From NCBI GenBank assembly GCA_900604495.1, contig UWOR01000016.1:1-64000 (forward strand): a DNA stretch of 64,000 bases, in the 5' to 3' direction. This document shows, piece by piece, positions 36,641-45,962 of the stretch. The stretch is from Desulfovibrio sp. Marseille-P6017. GTDB taxonomy: Bacteria; Bacillota_A; Clostridia; Peptostreptococcales; Peptostreptococcaceae. Below the pieces are notes generated by a model. That model did no database searches, was not told the DNA's origin, and saw only the letters and a list, made by a program, of their open reading frames with translations. Position 1 is the first letter of the stretch. Each line of letters opens with the position of its first letter. A program made the position numbers and the translations under genes.

Positions 36641-37477
36641 TTATATATTTCTTAAATTCTTTAAACTTAAGTCTAAAGCTTTTACTGAGTGAGTTAACTC
36701 ACCAACAGATATATAGTCTACACCTATTTTACTTATCTCTTCCATTCTTTCTAAAGTAACATTACCTGAAAATTCAACCAATGCTTTTCTATCAATTATT
36801 TTCAATGCTTCCCTAGCTGTATCTATATCCATATTATCGAGCATTATTATATCCACTCCAACTTCAACAGCTTCTTTAACCATATCTAAATTTTCTACTT
36901 CAACTTCTATCTTTCTAACAAAAGGTGTATTTTCCCTCAATAACTCAACCGCTTTTTTTATTCCACCAGCAGCTTCTATATGATTATCTTTAATCATTAT
37001 TCCATCAGACAAGTTAAATCTATGATTTATTCCACCACCAATTTTTACAGAATATTTATCTAAAATTCTTAAGTTTGGAATAGTTTTTCTAGTATCTAGT
37101 AATTTCATATTACTATCTTTTAATTTATCTACAAATTTATTTGTTTTCGTAGCTATTCCACTCATACGCTGTAAATAGTTCAATGCTACTCTTTCCCCAG
37201 ATAATATATTTCTAGTACTACCTCTCAATAAGGCTATTTTATCGTATTTTTTAATTTTATCTCCATCATTTTTAAGCGATATAACTTCCACTTCACCAAG
37301 TATATCAAATACTCTTTTGAATATAGGAAGTCCTGCGAGTATACCATCTTCCTTGCATATTAAATCAGCCTCACATTTTAAATCTACTCCTATAATTGAG
37401 GTAGTGCTTATATCTTCATTTGGTATATCCTCAATTAAAGCCTCTTTTATCATTTTATCAATTAGCAAGTAGTTCAT
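36641..37477 (-). CDS. nadC: Nicotinate-nucleotide pyrophosphorylase (quinolinate phosphoribosyltransferase)
   Basis: Converts quinolinate and PRPP to nicotinate mononucleotide. The 278-residue protein has the N-terminal alpha/beta domain, GERVALNYLQRMSGIAT, the LLDTRKTIPNLRILDKYSVKIGGG substrate-binding stretch, MIKDNHI, VEVEN, and the barrel-end FSGNVT with SVGELTHSVKALD. All three NAD genes overlap: its ATG lies 20 bases inside the nadB end, preceded by GAGAGG. Last gene of nadA-nadB-nadC. Confidence 0.96.
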   Translation of the reverse strand: MNYLLIDKMIKEALIEDIPNEDISTTSIIGVDLKCEADLICKEDGILAGLPIFKRVFDILGEVEVISLKNDGDKIKKYDKIALLRGSTRNILSGERVALNYLQRMSGIATKTNKFVDKLKDSNMKLLDTRKTIPNLRILDKYSVKIGGGINHRFNLSDGIMIKDNHIEAAGGIKKAVELLRENTPFVRKIEVEVENLDMVKEAVEVGVDIIMLDNMDIDTAREALKIIDRKALVEFSGNVTLERMEEISKIGVDYISVGELTHSVKALDLSLKNLRNI

Positions 37478-38750
37478 TTTTTAAATCCTCTCTTATAGTG
37501 ATTATCTTATTTAATAAAATAGATTTATTTAGGTGTGTACATAGTTCTATATTTAACTTGTCATCTTCAACTATATTAAATTCTATAATATCTATATTTT
37601 TATTTATATGGTCCGCTGCTCTTTTAGAAAAAACTAATCCTTCTAATAATGAATTGCTCGCTAATCTATTTGCACCATGGACACCTGTACAACTTACCTC
37701 ACCCACTGCATATAATCTAGTCATTGATGTATATGAATTTAAGTCAACATCAATTCCACCCATAAAATAATGTTGTGCTGGAGTAACCTTTATATATTCT
37801 TTAGTTATATCTATTCCTCTCAATAAACATTGTTTATATATATATGCAAATCTATTTTTTATATATTTTGCATCTAAATGTGTTACATCCAAGTAAACAT
37901 AATTTCTATTATCAATTTTCATTTGCTCAAAAATTGCCTTACTTACAATATCTCTTGGTAATAACTCATTTATGAACCTTTGTTTATTTTTATTTAATAA
38001 CTTCCCGCCTTCTCCTCTTACAGATTCTGATATTAATAGCTTTCTACCATGGCTATTTTCTTCATAAAAAGACGTTGGGTGTATTTGTATATATCCTATA
38101 TCTTTTACTTTTATATTATGTTTAAGCGCAATAGCCAATCCATCGCCAGTTAAATGTCTTTGATTAGTTGAACTTTTAAATAGTCCTCCTATTCCACCAG
38201 TTGCTAAAACAACAACTTTCGAAAATATATTAATTTTATCTTTTTTTAGTACTATTCCACCTAAACATTCATTATTAAAAGTTATTATATCTATTAGACA
38301 TGTATTTTCAAATAAAGTTATATTTTTTCTATTCTTAACCTCATTTATTAAAGTTTCAAATACAGCTTTACCTGTAGTATCCTTGCTGTATACAATTCTA
38401 TTTATACTGTGTGCACCTTCTCTTGTAAATGCTATTTTTCCATCATCTTTATCTAAATTAAGTCCAAGTTTAATCATTGACTCTATATTGTTCATAGATT
38501 CTATAGCTAAGACTTCTACCGCTTCATCTTTATTTTTATATTGTCCAGCTCTTAAAGTATCTTCTATAAATAAATTTATATCCTCTTTTCCTCTAGCAGT
38601 AGAAATCCCTCCTTGAGCAAGGTATGTGTTATTATTCTCTATGCTATCTTTTGAAATAACTAATATGTTTAGTTTTTTATCTAAGTTAAGAGCGCAATAT
38701 AAGCCCGAAACTCCACTACCAACAATCAAAACATCATACTGTAGATTCAT
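37458..38750 (-). CDS. nadB: L-aspartate oxidase
   Basis: FAD enzyme oxidising L-aspartate to iminoaspartate, the first step of de novo NAD synthesis; in an anaerobe fumarate may serve as electron acceptor. 430 residues from the chosen start. The FAD-binding VLIVGSGVSGLYCALNL, the QGGIS segment with TARGKEDI, the EGAHSINRIVYSKDTTG stretch and the catalytic HPTSF and PAQHYFMGGIDVD regions are visible. I start at ATG 38750 because AGGTG lies seven bases upstream; the TTG used by the longest frame overlaps that region. It overlaps nadA by 17 bases. Confidence 0.95.
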   Translation of the reverse strand: MNLQYDVLIVGSGVSGLYCALNLDKKLNILVISKDSIENNNTYLAQGGISTARGKEDINLFIEDTLRAGQYKNKDEAVEVLAIESMNNIESMIKLGLNLDKDDGKIAFTREGAHSINRIVYSKDTTGKAVFETLINEVKNRKNITLFENTCLIDIITFNNECLGGIVLKKDKINIFSKVVVLATGGIGGLFKSSTNQRHLTGDGLAIALKHNIKVKDIGYIQIHPTSFYEENSHGRKLLISESVRGEGGKLLNKNKQRFINELLPRDIVSKAIFEQMKIDNRNYVYLDVTHLDAKYIKNRFAYIYKQCLLRGIDITKEYIKVTPAQHYFMGGIDVDLNSYTSMTRLYAVGEVSCTGVHGANRLASNSLLEGLVFSKRAADHINKNIDIIEFNIVEDDKLNIELCTHLNKSILLNKIITIREDLKNELLAN

Positions 38751-39666
38751 TTTTATCACCTGCAAATCTATGCATATTTAGCAAACAATTTAAAGCATTA
38801 ACTCTTATCTCTTCTTCTATATATATTTCATTTTCCATTTTTAATAAAGTTTCATATATACTTTCTAATGTAGTTTTCTTCATATCTTCACAACATACAC
38901 TATCTCCAGGTATGTAAAAATTTTTGTTAGGATTTTTTTTTGTTAATTCATGTAGTATTCCCTCTTCTGTTGCAACTATAAAGTCTTTATAATTACTTTT
39001 TGTAGCATAATCTATAATTCCCGATGTAGATCCTATATAGTCCGCTATATCTCTGATTTCACTTTGGCACTCTGGATGCACTAATACTTTTGCATTTTTA
39101 TATCTTATTCTTAACTCTATTATGTCTGATACCTTTATATTGTGATGATACTTACAGTATCCATCCCAAAGAATAAATTCTTTTTCTGGAAATTCCTCTG
39201 ATATATATTTACCTAAATTTTTATCAGGTACAAATATTACTTGTTTTTCATGAATATTATTTAATATTTTAACTGCGCTTGAAGATGTTACAGCTACATC
39301 ACAATGTGATTTTACTTCTGCTGTAGAATTTATATAACAAACAACTATAGCATTTGGATATTTTTTTTTAAGTTCTAATATAACTTTTTCATTTGCCATA
39401 TCAGCCATAGCACATCCGGCATCTATTATAGGCATTAAGACTTTTTTATTTGGAGATAATATTTTTGCACTCTCCCCCATAAATTTGACTCCACAAAACA
39501 CAATTACTTCTTCATCACAATCTCTTGCTATTTCACTTAAAAAATATGAATCTCCTACATAATCAGCTAAATCTTGTATCTCTGGTGGTTGATAATAATG
39601 AGCTAGTATAATAGCATTTCTATCTACCTTTATTTTATTTATTTTCTCTATTAAATCATTTGACAT
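38734..39666 (-). CDS. nadA: Quinolinate synthase A
   Basis: [4Fe-4S] enzyme condensing iminoaspartate with dihydroxyacetone phosphate into quinolinate. The 310-residue protein shows AIILAHYYQPPEIQDLADYVGDS at the start, VFCGVKFMGESAKIL, PECQSEIRDIADYIGST, and the C-terminal GDSVCCEDMKKTTL. Cysteines in the three family positions (CGV, PEC, VCC) can hold the cluster. It starts the nadABC operon, diverging from a Crp/Fnr-type regulator. Confidence 0.96.
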   Translation of the reverse strand: MSNDLIEKINKIKVDRNAIILAHYYQPPEIQDLADYVGDSYFLSEIARDCDEEVIVFCGVKFMGESAKILSPNKKVLMPIIDAGCAMADMANEKVILELKKKYPNAIVVCYINSTAEVKSHCDVAVTSSSAVKILNNIHEKQVIFVPDKNLGKYISEEFPEKEFILWDGYCKYHHNIKVSDIIELRIRYKNAKVLVHPECQSEIRDIADYIGSTSGIIDYATKSNYKDFIVATEEGILHELTKKNPNKNFYIPGDSVCCEDMKKTTLESIYETLLKMENEIYIEEEIRVNALNCLLNMHRFAGDKNESTV

Positions 39667-39711
39667 AAATAAATCCCTTAACCTTTCATCTGTATATACA
39701 CCTGTAAATCC

Positions 39712-39740
39712 ATTGTATCATTTGATATTTTAATCTTCAA
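39712..39740 (-). promoter_or_regulatory. Promoter of nadABC
   Basis: TTGAAG (39735-39740), 17-base spacer, TACAAT (39712-39717). Just downstream the leader has ACAGGTGTATATACAG, an imperfect repeat placed where a NAD- or niacin-responsive repressor could bind. The operator idea is a guess from position. Confidence 0.65.
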
Positions 39741-39842
39741 TATAAACTAATTACTTTATAGAATTATTTTTTTAAGATATTATATATATTAGTTGGGTAT
39801 AAAATAATATATAATTTTTATATATAAGATATAGGTGATAAA

Positions 39843-40487
39843 ATGCTAAAAAATAAAACTAAAAAAGAATTAATAGAATTCTTTAGAGATGTAAACTATA
39901 GTATAGTTAAATATGATAAGAATGATATTATTGCTATCGAAAATTCACCATGTAATAAGGTTGGATTAGTTCTAAGTGGTAATATAGATATAAAAAGAAT
40001 TTTAACTAGTAACAAAGTAGTTCATCTTTCTTCATTTAGTGTTGGCTATTTATTCGGAGAAATAATTGCATTCTCTGATGCTAACTCTTATCCAGCTACA
40101 GTTATTTCATCAACTAATAGCGAGGTAATGTTTATAGATAAATATGATTTTATTTATTTTTGTACTAGCCACCCTAGTTTCTTGAAGTTATTTTTAAATG
40201 AATTAACTAATAAGATAATAACTTTAAATAAATCTATAACTGGTTTATCATTTAGCACAATTAAACAAAAACTATGCAACTTTTTAATACAAGAATCTAA
40301 CATCCAAAAAAGTAATTTTATAAAATTAAACATGACAAAACAAAAGCTTTCTGAATCACTTGGAATTCCTAGACCTTCACTTTCAAGAGAATTAATTAAC
40401 ATGAAAGATGAAGGATTAATAGATTATCAAAAAAACATAATAAAGATACTAGATAGAGAGGCTTTGGAAGATATTCTGATGGACTAA
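39843..40487 (+). CDS. Crp/Fnr family transcriptional regulator
   Basis: A 214-residue regulator with an N-terminal cyclic-nucleotide-binding-like barrel (about 20-130, with GLVLSGNIDIKRIL and GYLFGEIIAFSDANSYPATVIS) and a C-terminal winged helix (about 150-205, MTKQKLSESLGIPRPSLSREL). It lacks the Fnr-type N-terminal cysteine cluster, so it is not an obvious oxygen sensor. It diverges from nadABC with a gap of about 176 bases, so it may control that operon, though not proven. It shares a bidirectional terminator with asnB. Confidence 0.88.
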   Translation: MLKNKTKKELIEFFRDVNYSIVKYDKNDIIAIENSPCNKVGLVLSGNIDIKRILTSNKVVHLSSFSVGYLFGEIIAFSDANSYPATVISSTNSEVMFIDKYDFIYFCTSHPSFLKLFLNELTNKIITLNKSITGLSFSTIKQKLCNFLIQESNIQKSNFIKLNMTKQKLSESLGIPRPSLSRELINMKDEGLIDYQKNIIKILDREALEDILMD

Positions 40488-40495
40488 CTTAAAAC

Positions 40496-40546
40496 AAAAA
40501 TAGCTTAATTTTATACTTTATATTTGTATAAAATTAAGCTATTTTT
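40496..40546. terminator. Bidirectional terminator between the Crp-type gene and asnB
   Basis: A perfect 21-base stem (40496-40516 with 40526-40546) and 9-base loop lies between convergent genes, with A5 and T5 ends. Confidence 0.92.
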
Positions 40547-40556
40547 AGCATTCTAT

Positions 40557-42398
40557 CTATAATTGTAAGTCTACATTATAAAGATTCATCCAAGTGTTTA
40601 TTTGAATTAAATATGCTATAACTTGAGGACCTGTCATTAATTGTCCAAACCAAGGTTGGTTAAATGCTGAACCACCAGTCTGAACTAATTCTTTTACAAA
40701 TTCTTCATCTATAATTTGATGAATAGGGGAACTTTTATCATCTAATATTCTCTTTAACATCTTACATACTTCTTTTGTGTATATTGGATTATGAGTTTTA
40801 GGATAAGGGCTTTTTTTTCTTTCAACGATATTTTCTGGTAATATTCCTTTAGATGCTTCTCTTAACAGTCCTTTTTCTCTTCCATTTAGCAGTTTTATAT
40901 GCTTAGGCATATTAAATGCATATTCTACTAATCTTTTATCTGCAAAAGGTACTCTACCTTCTAAACTATTATGCATAGTCATTCTATCTTTCCTATTTAA
41001 TAAAGTTATCATAAACCATTTTAGATTTAAGTATGATAATTCTCTCATTATTGAATCTTCCTTTGATTCTCCATTAAGCTTAGGCACCTTAGCTATACTA
41101 TCTCTACATGCTTGCTTTACATAATCTTCTATTGGTAACAACTTCAAACTATCATTTAATACATTTTTCCTATAACCAATTGTGGTAGCCCAAGGGAAAA
41201 TTTCTATAGAATCATATTCTCTAGTATACCAAGGGTACCCTCCAAAAACCTCATCTGCACATTCTCCAGATAAAACAACTGTAGCGTGTTTACTTACCTC
41301 TCTTGAAAAAAGGTCTAAGGATGAGTCAATATCTGCCATACCTGGTAAATCAGATGCCATAGTTGCATCTATTAAAGCATGCGCAAGTTCTACATTATCA
41401 AGAACTACGTCATGATGATTACTTCCGATATACTCTGCCATAACCTTTACCCAATATGAATCTGAGTTTGGTTGAAAATAACTTTTCTTAAAATATTTTT
41501 CATTATCTGTATAGTCTATAGAAAAAGTATTAAGTGTTTCTTTTCCTTGTCTATTGAAAGCATCTGCTGCTACCTTTGATATTATACTAGAATCTAATCC
41601 ACCAGATAAAAAAGTACACACAGGTACATCACTTACAAGTTGACCCTCTATTGCTTCAATCAATAAATCTCTTACATATTTCTTAGTTTCTTCTAAGTTA
41701 TGCTCATGTTCTTTAGCTTGAAGCTTCCAATACTCTTTTAATTTTATGCCTGATTTATTAAATCTTAAATAATGTGCTGGTGGAACTTCTCTTATATCTT
41801 TAAAAATACCACTATTTAGGATTCTAGCAGGTCCTAGTGATATTAACTCTAAAAATCCATCTCGATCAACAACATGACTAATTAATGGATGAGTTAGTAA
41901 TGCCTTTTCTTCAGATCCAAAAACTAAGTTCCCATTCTTGTAAGAATAAAATAATGGCTTTACACCAAGTGGGTCTCTTGCTAAAAATAATTCTTGTTTA
42001 TACTCGTCCCATACTCCAAATGCATAAATTCCATTTATATAATCTAAGCACAATTCACCGAACTCTATATATGCTGTTAAAAGAACTTCTGTATCTGAAT
42101 ATGAATCAAATGTATATCCTCTTTCCTTTAATCTATCTCTAACCTCTTCAGTATTATATAACTCTCCGTTATAGCAAATTGTATATTCTCTATCTCCTAT
42201 AGTTTTACTCATCGGTTGTAATCCACCTGTTGGATCTACAATCGCTAATCTTTTGTGTCCAATAATAGAGTGTGAATATGTCTTTATACCTTCAGAGTTA
42301 GGACCTCTAAATCTTAAGGTTGATATCATATTCTCAACTATATTTGTGTAATCCTTTATATTGTCATTAAGGTTACACCATCCTGATATTCCACACAT
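40557..42398 (-). CDS. asnB: Asparagine synthase (glutamine-hydrolysing)
   Basis: Makes asparagine from aspartate, glutamine and ATP. The 613-residue protein starts MCGISGW, so Cys2 is the glutaminase nucleophile after Met removal; the N-terminal class II amidotransferase domain includes RLAIVDPTGGLQPM and CYNGELYNTEEVRDRL. The C-terminal synthetase domain has the ATP-binding SGGLDSSIIS and SGECADEVFGGYPWY. Length is typical of the Bacillus AsnB type. AAGGAGG lies near the ATG. Upstream stands the cobalamin riboswitch, but with a terminator in between; a leader hairpin GCATAC/GTATGC lies at about 42428-42451. Confidence 0.95.
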   Translation of the reverse strand: MCGISGWCNLNDNIKDYTNIVENMISTLRFRGPNSEGIKTYSHSIIGHKRLAIVDPTGGLQPMSKTIGDREYTICYNGELYNTEEVRDRLKERGYTFDSYSDTEVLLTAYIEFGELCLDYINGIYAFGVWDEYKQELFLARDPLGVKPLFYSYKNGNLVFGSEEKALLTHPLISHVVDRDGFLELISLGPARILNSGIFKDIREVPPAHYLRFNKSGIKLKEYWKLQAKEHEHNLEETKKYVRDLLIEAIEGQLVSDVPVCTFLSGGLDSSIISKVAADAFNRQGKETLNTFSIDYTDNEKYFKKSYFQPNSDSYWVKVMAEYIGSNHHDVVLDNVELAHALIDATMASDLPGMADIDSSLDLFSREVSKHATVVLSGECADEVFGGYPWYTREYDSIEIFPWATTIGYRKNVLNDSLKLLPIEDYVKQACRDSIAKVPKLNGESKEDSIMRELSYLNLKWFMITLLNRKDRMTMHNSLEGRVPFADKRLVEYAFNMPKHIKLLNGREKGLLREASKGILPENIVERKKSPYPKTHNPIYTKEVCKMLKRILDDKSSPIHQIIDEEFVKELVQTGGSAFNQPWFGQLMTGPQVIAYLIQINTWMNLYNVDLQL

Positions 42399-42509
42399 TA
42401 GCCTTCCTCCTTAAACTTAAACTGCATACTTTATTTTATGTATGCTTAGGCTTAATGTTATAGAAAGTATTTTTTTCTTAAATAGTTTTTTTAATATAAA
42501 TATATAAAA

Positions 42510-42540
42510 TAAAAAAGAACCAATATCTCTCGGTTCTCAA
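42510..42540 (-). terminator. Terminator downstream of the cobalamin riboswitch
   Basis: AGAACC (42532-42537) and GGTTCT (42516-42521) form a hairpin followed by TTTTTTATTTTA on the minus strand. It would end the riboswitch transcript about 110 bases before asnB. Confidence 0.75.
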
Positions 42541-42590
42541 AATATATAATATGTACTTTAAAATATATCTATATAAAAATAACCCTCATA

Positions 42591-42609
42591 TTACATATTC
42601 TCTCCCTCC
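42591..42609 (-). other. Ribosome binding site leading to a start-stop (ATG TAA)
   Basis: CGGAGGGAGAGAATATGTAA is found on the minus strand: a strong site (42605-42609) seven to eight bases before ATG (42594-42596), which is immediately followed by TAA (42591-42593). It lies in the expression-platform position of the cobalamin riboswitch. The next ATG, at 42588, opens a frame of only six codons. No gene follows before the terminator. Confidence 0.7.
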
Positions 42610-42629
42610 GAAAGATTAATGCTTAATTT

Positions 42630-42800
42630 TAGGCAGGTCTCCTGACTTTGAACTCAACCTAATAGCTTATCCTTCCCAGTATACACCAGTGGAATTAGAG
42701 TCTCCAAACTCTCAAGCGTTCGTCATTCTTACAGTAGCGGGGGCTGTTATGGACTTTCACCATATTCCCTTTTAAGTACTCATTTGTACACCTTAATAAT
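42630..42800 (-). promoter_or_regulatory. Cobalamin riboswitch
   Basis: Minus-strand sequence has the hallmark blocks in order: AAAAGGGAATATGGTGAAAG, CCCCCGCTACTGTAA, GATGACGAA-like TGACGAACGCTTGAG, CCACTG, GGGAAGG, and the B12 box AGTCAGGAGACCTGCCT (42631-42647). This is the aptamer of B12-sensing riboswitches. Its usual targets are cobalamin synthesis or uptake genes, or B12-independent isoenzymes. None follows: only a start-stop, a terminator and then asnB. Confidence 0.93.
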
Positions 42801-42816
42801 TTATATTTATACTTTA

Positions 42817-42845
42817 ATTATATTTACTATACTTTTATTTTTCAA
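42817..42845 (-). promoter_or_regulatory. Promoter of the cobalamin riboswitch
   Basis: TTGAAA (42840-42845), 17-base spacer, TATAAT (42817-42822), just after the dinB stop codon. It would start the riboswitch RNA near 42808. The remaining part of the 42399-42857 gap holds the features listed separately. Confidence 0.78.
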
Positions 42846-42857
42846 CAGCTAAAATTA

Positions 42858-43952
42858 CTATTTTTTTAAATTATTCATATATTCAAATATTGTTATATTG
42901 CCAGCTTCAACTTCCTTATCTACTAAATTAGATAGTGTAACTCCTAATAATCTTATCTGCTTTTTATTATCTTCTAGGTTTTTTAACAGATTATATACAT
43001 TAATTCTAATATCTTTCTTAGTGTTTATAGGATGCTCTAAACTTATACTTCTAGTTATTTGAGTAAAATCTTCATACTTTATCTTTAATGTAACTGTTTT
43101 TCCTAGCTTATCTGAATATTTACATCTATATGCAACATCTTCACATAACTCACTTAATATATTAGTAACCTCTTCTTCATCAATACTTAAGTTTTGGCTT
43201 AAAGTAGTCTCTGAACCAATATATTTTCTCTCTCTATAAGGCTCTACGGGTCTATAGTCAATACCCCTAGAAAATTGATAAAATAGATATCCCCTATTTT
43301 TAAAAATATTTTCTAGTTCATAAATATTTAATTGCCTTAAATCATATCCATTTTGTATCCCCATATTTTTAAGTATTTTTCCAGTTACTTTTCCTACACC
43401 AAAAAATTTATTTATAGGAAGCTTATCTAAGAATTCCTGAGAATCCTCTTGTGTTATAACAGTTAAACCATTAGGTTTTTTATAATCTGATGCAAGCTTA
43501 GCTAAAAACTTATTATATGAAACTCCAGCTGATGCTGTTAGATTAGTTTCTTTTAAAATATCATTTTTTATCATTTTAGCTATAGTTGTTGCATACTTTA
43601 TATTTTTCTTGTTGTTTGTAACATCTAAATATGCCTCATCTAATGATAATGGCTCCACTAAATCTGTATATCTATGAAATATTTCTCTTATTTGATTAGA
43701 TACTTTACGATACTCATCAAATCTAGGATACACAAATATTGCATAAGGACATCTTTTATAAGCTATTTTAGATGGCATAGCTGAATGTATTCCAAATTTT
43801 CTTGCTTCATATGAACATGTTGTAACAACTCCCCTACTTTCTGGAGGTCCACCAACTACTACCGGTTTTCCTTTTAACAACGGATTATCTCTTTGTTCTA
43901 CAGATGCAAAAAATGCATCCATATCTATATGAATTATTTTTCTATTTTCCAT
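42858..43952 (-). CDS. dinB: DNA polymerase IV
   Basis: Y-family translesion polymerase of about 364 residues. Catalytic DMDAFFASVEQRDNP and SLDEAYLDVT hold the metal-binding acidic residues; the thumb helix-hairpin-helix region (FFGVGKVTGKILKNMGI) and the little-finger domain follow. I start at ATG 43952 (MENRK), nine bases from GGAGGTG; the longer frame begins inside that site. It lacks a recognisable beta-clamp motif at a glance (the C-terminal end FEYMNNL is a weak candidate). No clear LexA box was found. Confidence 0.94.
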   Translation of the reverse strand: MENRKIIHIDMDAFFASVEQRDNPLLKGKPVVVGGPPESRGVVTTCSYEARKFGIHSAMPSKIAYKRCPYAIFVYPRFDEYRKVSNQIREIFHRYTDLVEPLSLDEAYLDVTNNKKNIKYATTIAKMIKNDILKETNLTASAGVSYNKFLAKLASDYKKPNGLTVITQEDSQEFLDKLPINKFFGVGKVTGKILKNMGIQNGYDLRQLNIYELENIFKNRGYLFYQFSRGIDYRPVEPYRERKYIGSETTLSQNLSIDEEEVTNILSELCEDVAYRCKYSDKLGKTVTLKIKYEDFTQITRSISLEHPINTKKDIRINVYNLLKNLEDNKKQIRLLGVTLSNLVDKEVEAGNITIFEYMNNLKK

Positions 43953-44092
43953 CCAAACTATCACCTCCACTTAAAAATTCAAGTTAATAATTATTATAAA
44001 ATATTTTTTTTGTATTTTTAAAAGTTTTTCTTGCAAAATCCCTTAAAAACATTTAAAATAAGTATTCCAAGGAACTAAGTATTTATTCCTTA

Positions 44093-44140
44093 TTGATAAC
44101 CGTAAATTTATTTTTATGTATATTTTTATTTGTATTTTGT
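44093..44140. repeat. Direct repeat copy A flanking the DUF1846 gene
   Basis: Starts TTGATAACCGTA and ends TTTATTTGTATTTTGT; very similar to copy B at 45754-45794, same orientation, about 1.66 kb apart. Between dinB and the DUF1846 terminator. Next to it, 44070-44092 is an imperfect palindrome AAGGAACTAAGTATTTATTCC-type sequence. Confidence 0.55.
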
Positions 44141-44156
44141 ATTTTATATTTAAAAA

Positions 44157-44184
44157 AGACCATTCTACTATTGTAGCATGGTCT
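44157..44184 (-). terminator. Terminator after the DUF1846 gene
   Basis: AGACCATGCTAC pairs with GTAGAATGGTCT (one mismatch) and is followed by TTTTTTAAATA on the minus strand, 22 bases past the stop. Confidence 0.88.
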
Positions 44185-44206
44185 GATTTTCTATACTTTT
44201 ATTTTG

Positions 44207-45715
44207 TTAGTTAGCGTAATATAAGTTTTGTGATGGATATTCTGGATCACAAGTCACATCTATGCCAAGTTCTCTAAATGTTTGTTCATCTGTTTTACTT
44301 AATATTGTAGTTGAATGAGCTTGAGATCCCTTTAACATTGGAAGTTTTTCCACAGCTGCTTGAGCAGTTGGATTTGTAACAGCACTTACGCTTAAAGCCA
44401 TTAGTATTTCTTCACAACTTAATTCTGGAGTTCTACTTGCTAATGTTTTAGTTTTTAAATTTACAATTGGTTCTAAAATTGCAGGAGATAATAAATGCAT
44501 ATCATCTGATATATTAGCTAAATGTTTTATTCCGTTTAATATTGCCGCTGCACTTGCATTCATTAAATTTGAACTCTTTCCTGTAAGTATCGTTCCATCA
44601 ACTAGTTCTAATGCTACAACTGAGCAACTATCTGTTTTTTCTGCAGTTTCTTTTAACTTCGCACTGTATTCTCTAGATGGTGTAACAACCTTTCTATCTT
44701 CAGGCTTTAATCCAACTTGTTCCATTATTAACTTTATAGTGTCAAATGCATCTTTATCAAATTGACCTTTTTTATACTCACATGCAGTTTTAAAGTATCT
44801 TCTTATTATTTCTTGCTTAGAAGCTTCTCTAACTACTTCATCATCTATTATACCAAATCCAACCCTATTAACGCCCATATCTGTTGGTGATTGGAATATA
44901 GATTCTTTTCCAGTTATTTTTTCTATTATTTTCTTAAGTACTGGGAATAATTCTAAGTCTCTATTGTAGTTTACTGATGTTTCACCATATCTTTCAAGGT
45001 GGAATGAATCTATCATGTTAACATCCTTTAAATCTACAGTAGCTGCTTCATAAGCTATATTTACTGGATGTTTAAGCGGTAAATTCCAAACTGGGAATGT
45101 TTCGAATTTAGAGTATCCAACGCTATTTCCTCTTTTATTTTCATGATATAACTGACTTAAACAAGTTCCTAACTTTCCACTATTTGGTCCTGGAGCTGTT
45201 ACTACAACTATAGGTTTAGTTGTTTCTATATAAGGATTTGCACCATATCCTTCATCACTAACTATTGTATCAACATCAGTTGGGTATCCCTTTGTTGGAG
45301 CATGCTTATATACTTTTATCCCCATTCTCTCTAACTTATTTATGAATACTGTAGTTGCAGGTTGTCCTTCAAATCTTGTTATTACAACACTGTTAACATC
45401 TAAGTCATATGCTCTTAAGTCATCGATTAACCTTAGGACTTCCATATCATAAGTGATCCCATAATCTCCTCTTACTTTATTTCTTTCTATATCACCAGCG
45501 TAAACACATATAACAACTTCTAATTTATCTTTCATATGTTGTAATACTTTGATTTTAGCATTCTCATCAAATCCTGGTAATATCCTTTTTGCATGTAAGT
45601 CTCCGATTAACTTTCCACCAAATTCTAAATATAACTTGTCAAAATTATTAACTCTCTCTAGTATATATTTTGACTGTTCCTCTAGGTATTTCTTATGATC
45701 AAATCCTATTTTCAT
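44207..45715 (-). CDS. DUF1846 (UPF0371) family protein
   Basis: A 502-residue cytosolic protein recognised from the opening [21 protein letters not shown], the [21 protein letters not shown] stretch, [20 protein letters not shown], and the late [17 protein letters not shown]. The family is widespread in Firmicutes; its structure is a multi-domain alpha/beta protein and its reaction is not established. The [10 protein letters not shown] region looks like a phosphate-binding loop of biotin-synthetase-like enzymes. GAGGTGG lies before its ATG. It is flanked by a pair of similar 40-48 base direct repeats. Confidence 0.9.
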   Translation of the reverse strand: MKIGFDHKKYLEEQSKYILERVNNFDKLYLEFGGKLIGDLHAKRILPGFDENAKIKVLQHMKDKLEVVICVYAGDIERNKVRGDYGITYDMEVLRLIDDLRAYDLDVNSVVITRFEGQPATTVFINKLERMGIKVYKHAPTKGYPTDVDTIVSDEGYGANPYIETTKPIVVVTAPGPNSGKLGTCLSQLYHENKRGNSVGYSKFETFPVWNLPLKHPVNIAYEAATVDLKDVNMIDSFHLERYGETSVNYNRDLELFPVLKKIIEKITGKESIFQSPTDMGVNRVGFGIIDDEVVREASKQEIIRRYFKTACEYKKGQFDKDAFDTIKLIMEQVGLKPEDRKVVTPSREYSAKLKETAEKTDSCSVVALELVDGTILTGKSSNLMNASAAAILNGIKHLANISDDMHLLSPAILEPIVNLKTKTLASRTPELSCEEILMALSVSAVTNPTAQAAVEKLPMLKGSQAHSTTILSKTDEQTFRELGIDVTCDPEYPSQNLYYAN

Positions 45716-45753
45716 TGTGCCACCTCACTAAATATTTAATTTTTATTTCTTAC

Positions 45754-45794
45754 TTGATAACCGTATTTTATATATATTTGTATTTGTATTTTGT
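45754..45794. repeat. Direct repeat copy B upstream of the DUF1846 gene
   Basis: TTGATAACCGTA followed by an AT-rich stretch ending TATTTGTATTTTGT, matching copy A with a short internal deletion. It is 39-79 bases before the DUF1846 start codon. Confidence 0.55.
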
Positions 45795-45920
45795 TAAAAA
45801 GTTTATATTTATTTTTTCTTTTTAACTAAGTTTATATTATACAATTTAAGACAATATTTTTCAAGATTATTTTCACTCAATATTCTATAAATTTATGTAT
45901 ATATTTTTTTATTTTATATA

Positions 45921-45950
45921 AAAAAGTACCGAAGTTAATCGGTACTTTTT
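45921..45950 (-). terminator. Terminator after the small Cys-rich gene
   Basis: AAAAAGTACCGA/TCGGTACTTTTT with a 6-base loop lies 13 bases past the stop codon. Confidence 0.88.
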
Positions 45951-45962
45951 ACATCAATTTGA

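Noticed and set aside
42399..42509. Direct B12 control of asnB by the upstream riboswitch.
   Set aside because: A terminator and a start-stop lie between, and asnB has no known B12 link; kept only as a test within the orphan-riboswitch finding.
43953..44206. LexA box upstream of dinB.
   Set aside because: No GAAC-N4-GTTC-like site was found; the AAGGAA/TTCCTT palindrome at 44070-44092 does not fit that consensus.
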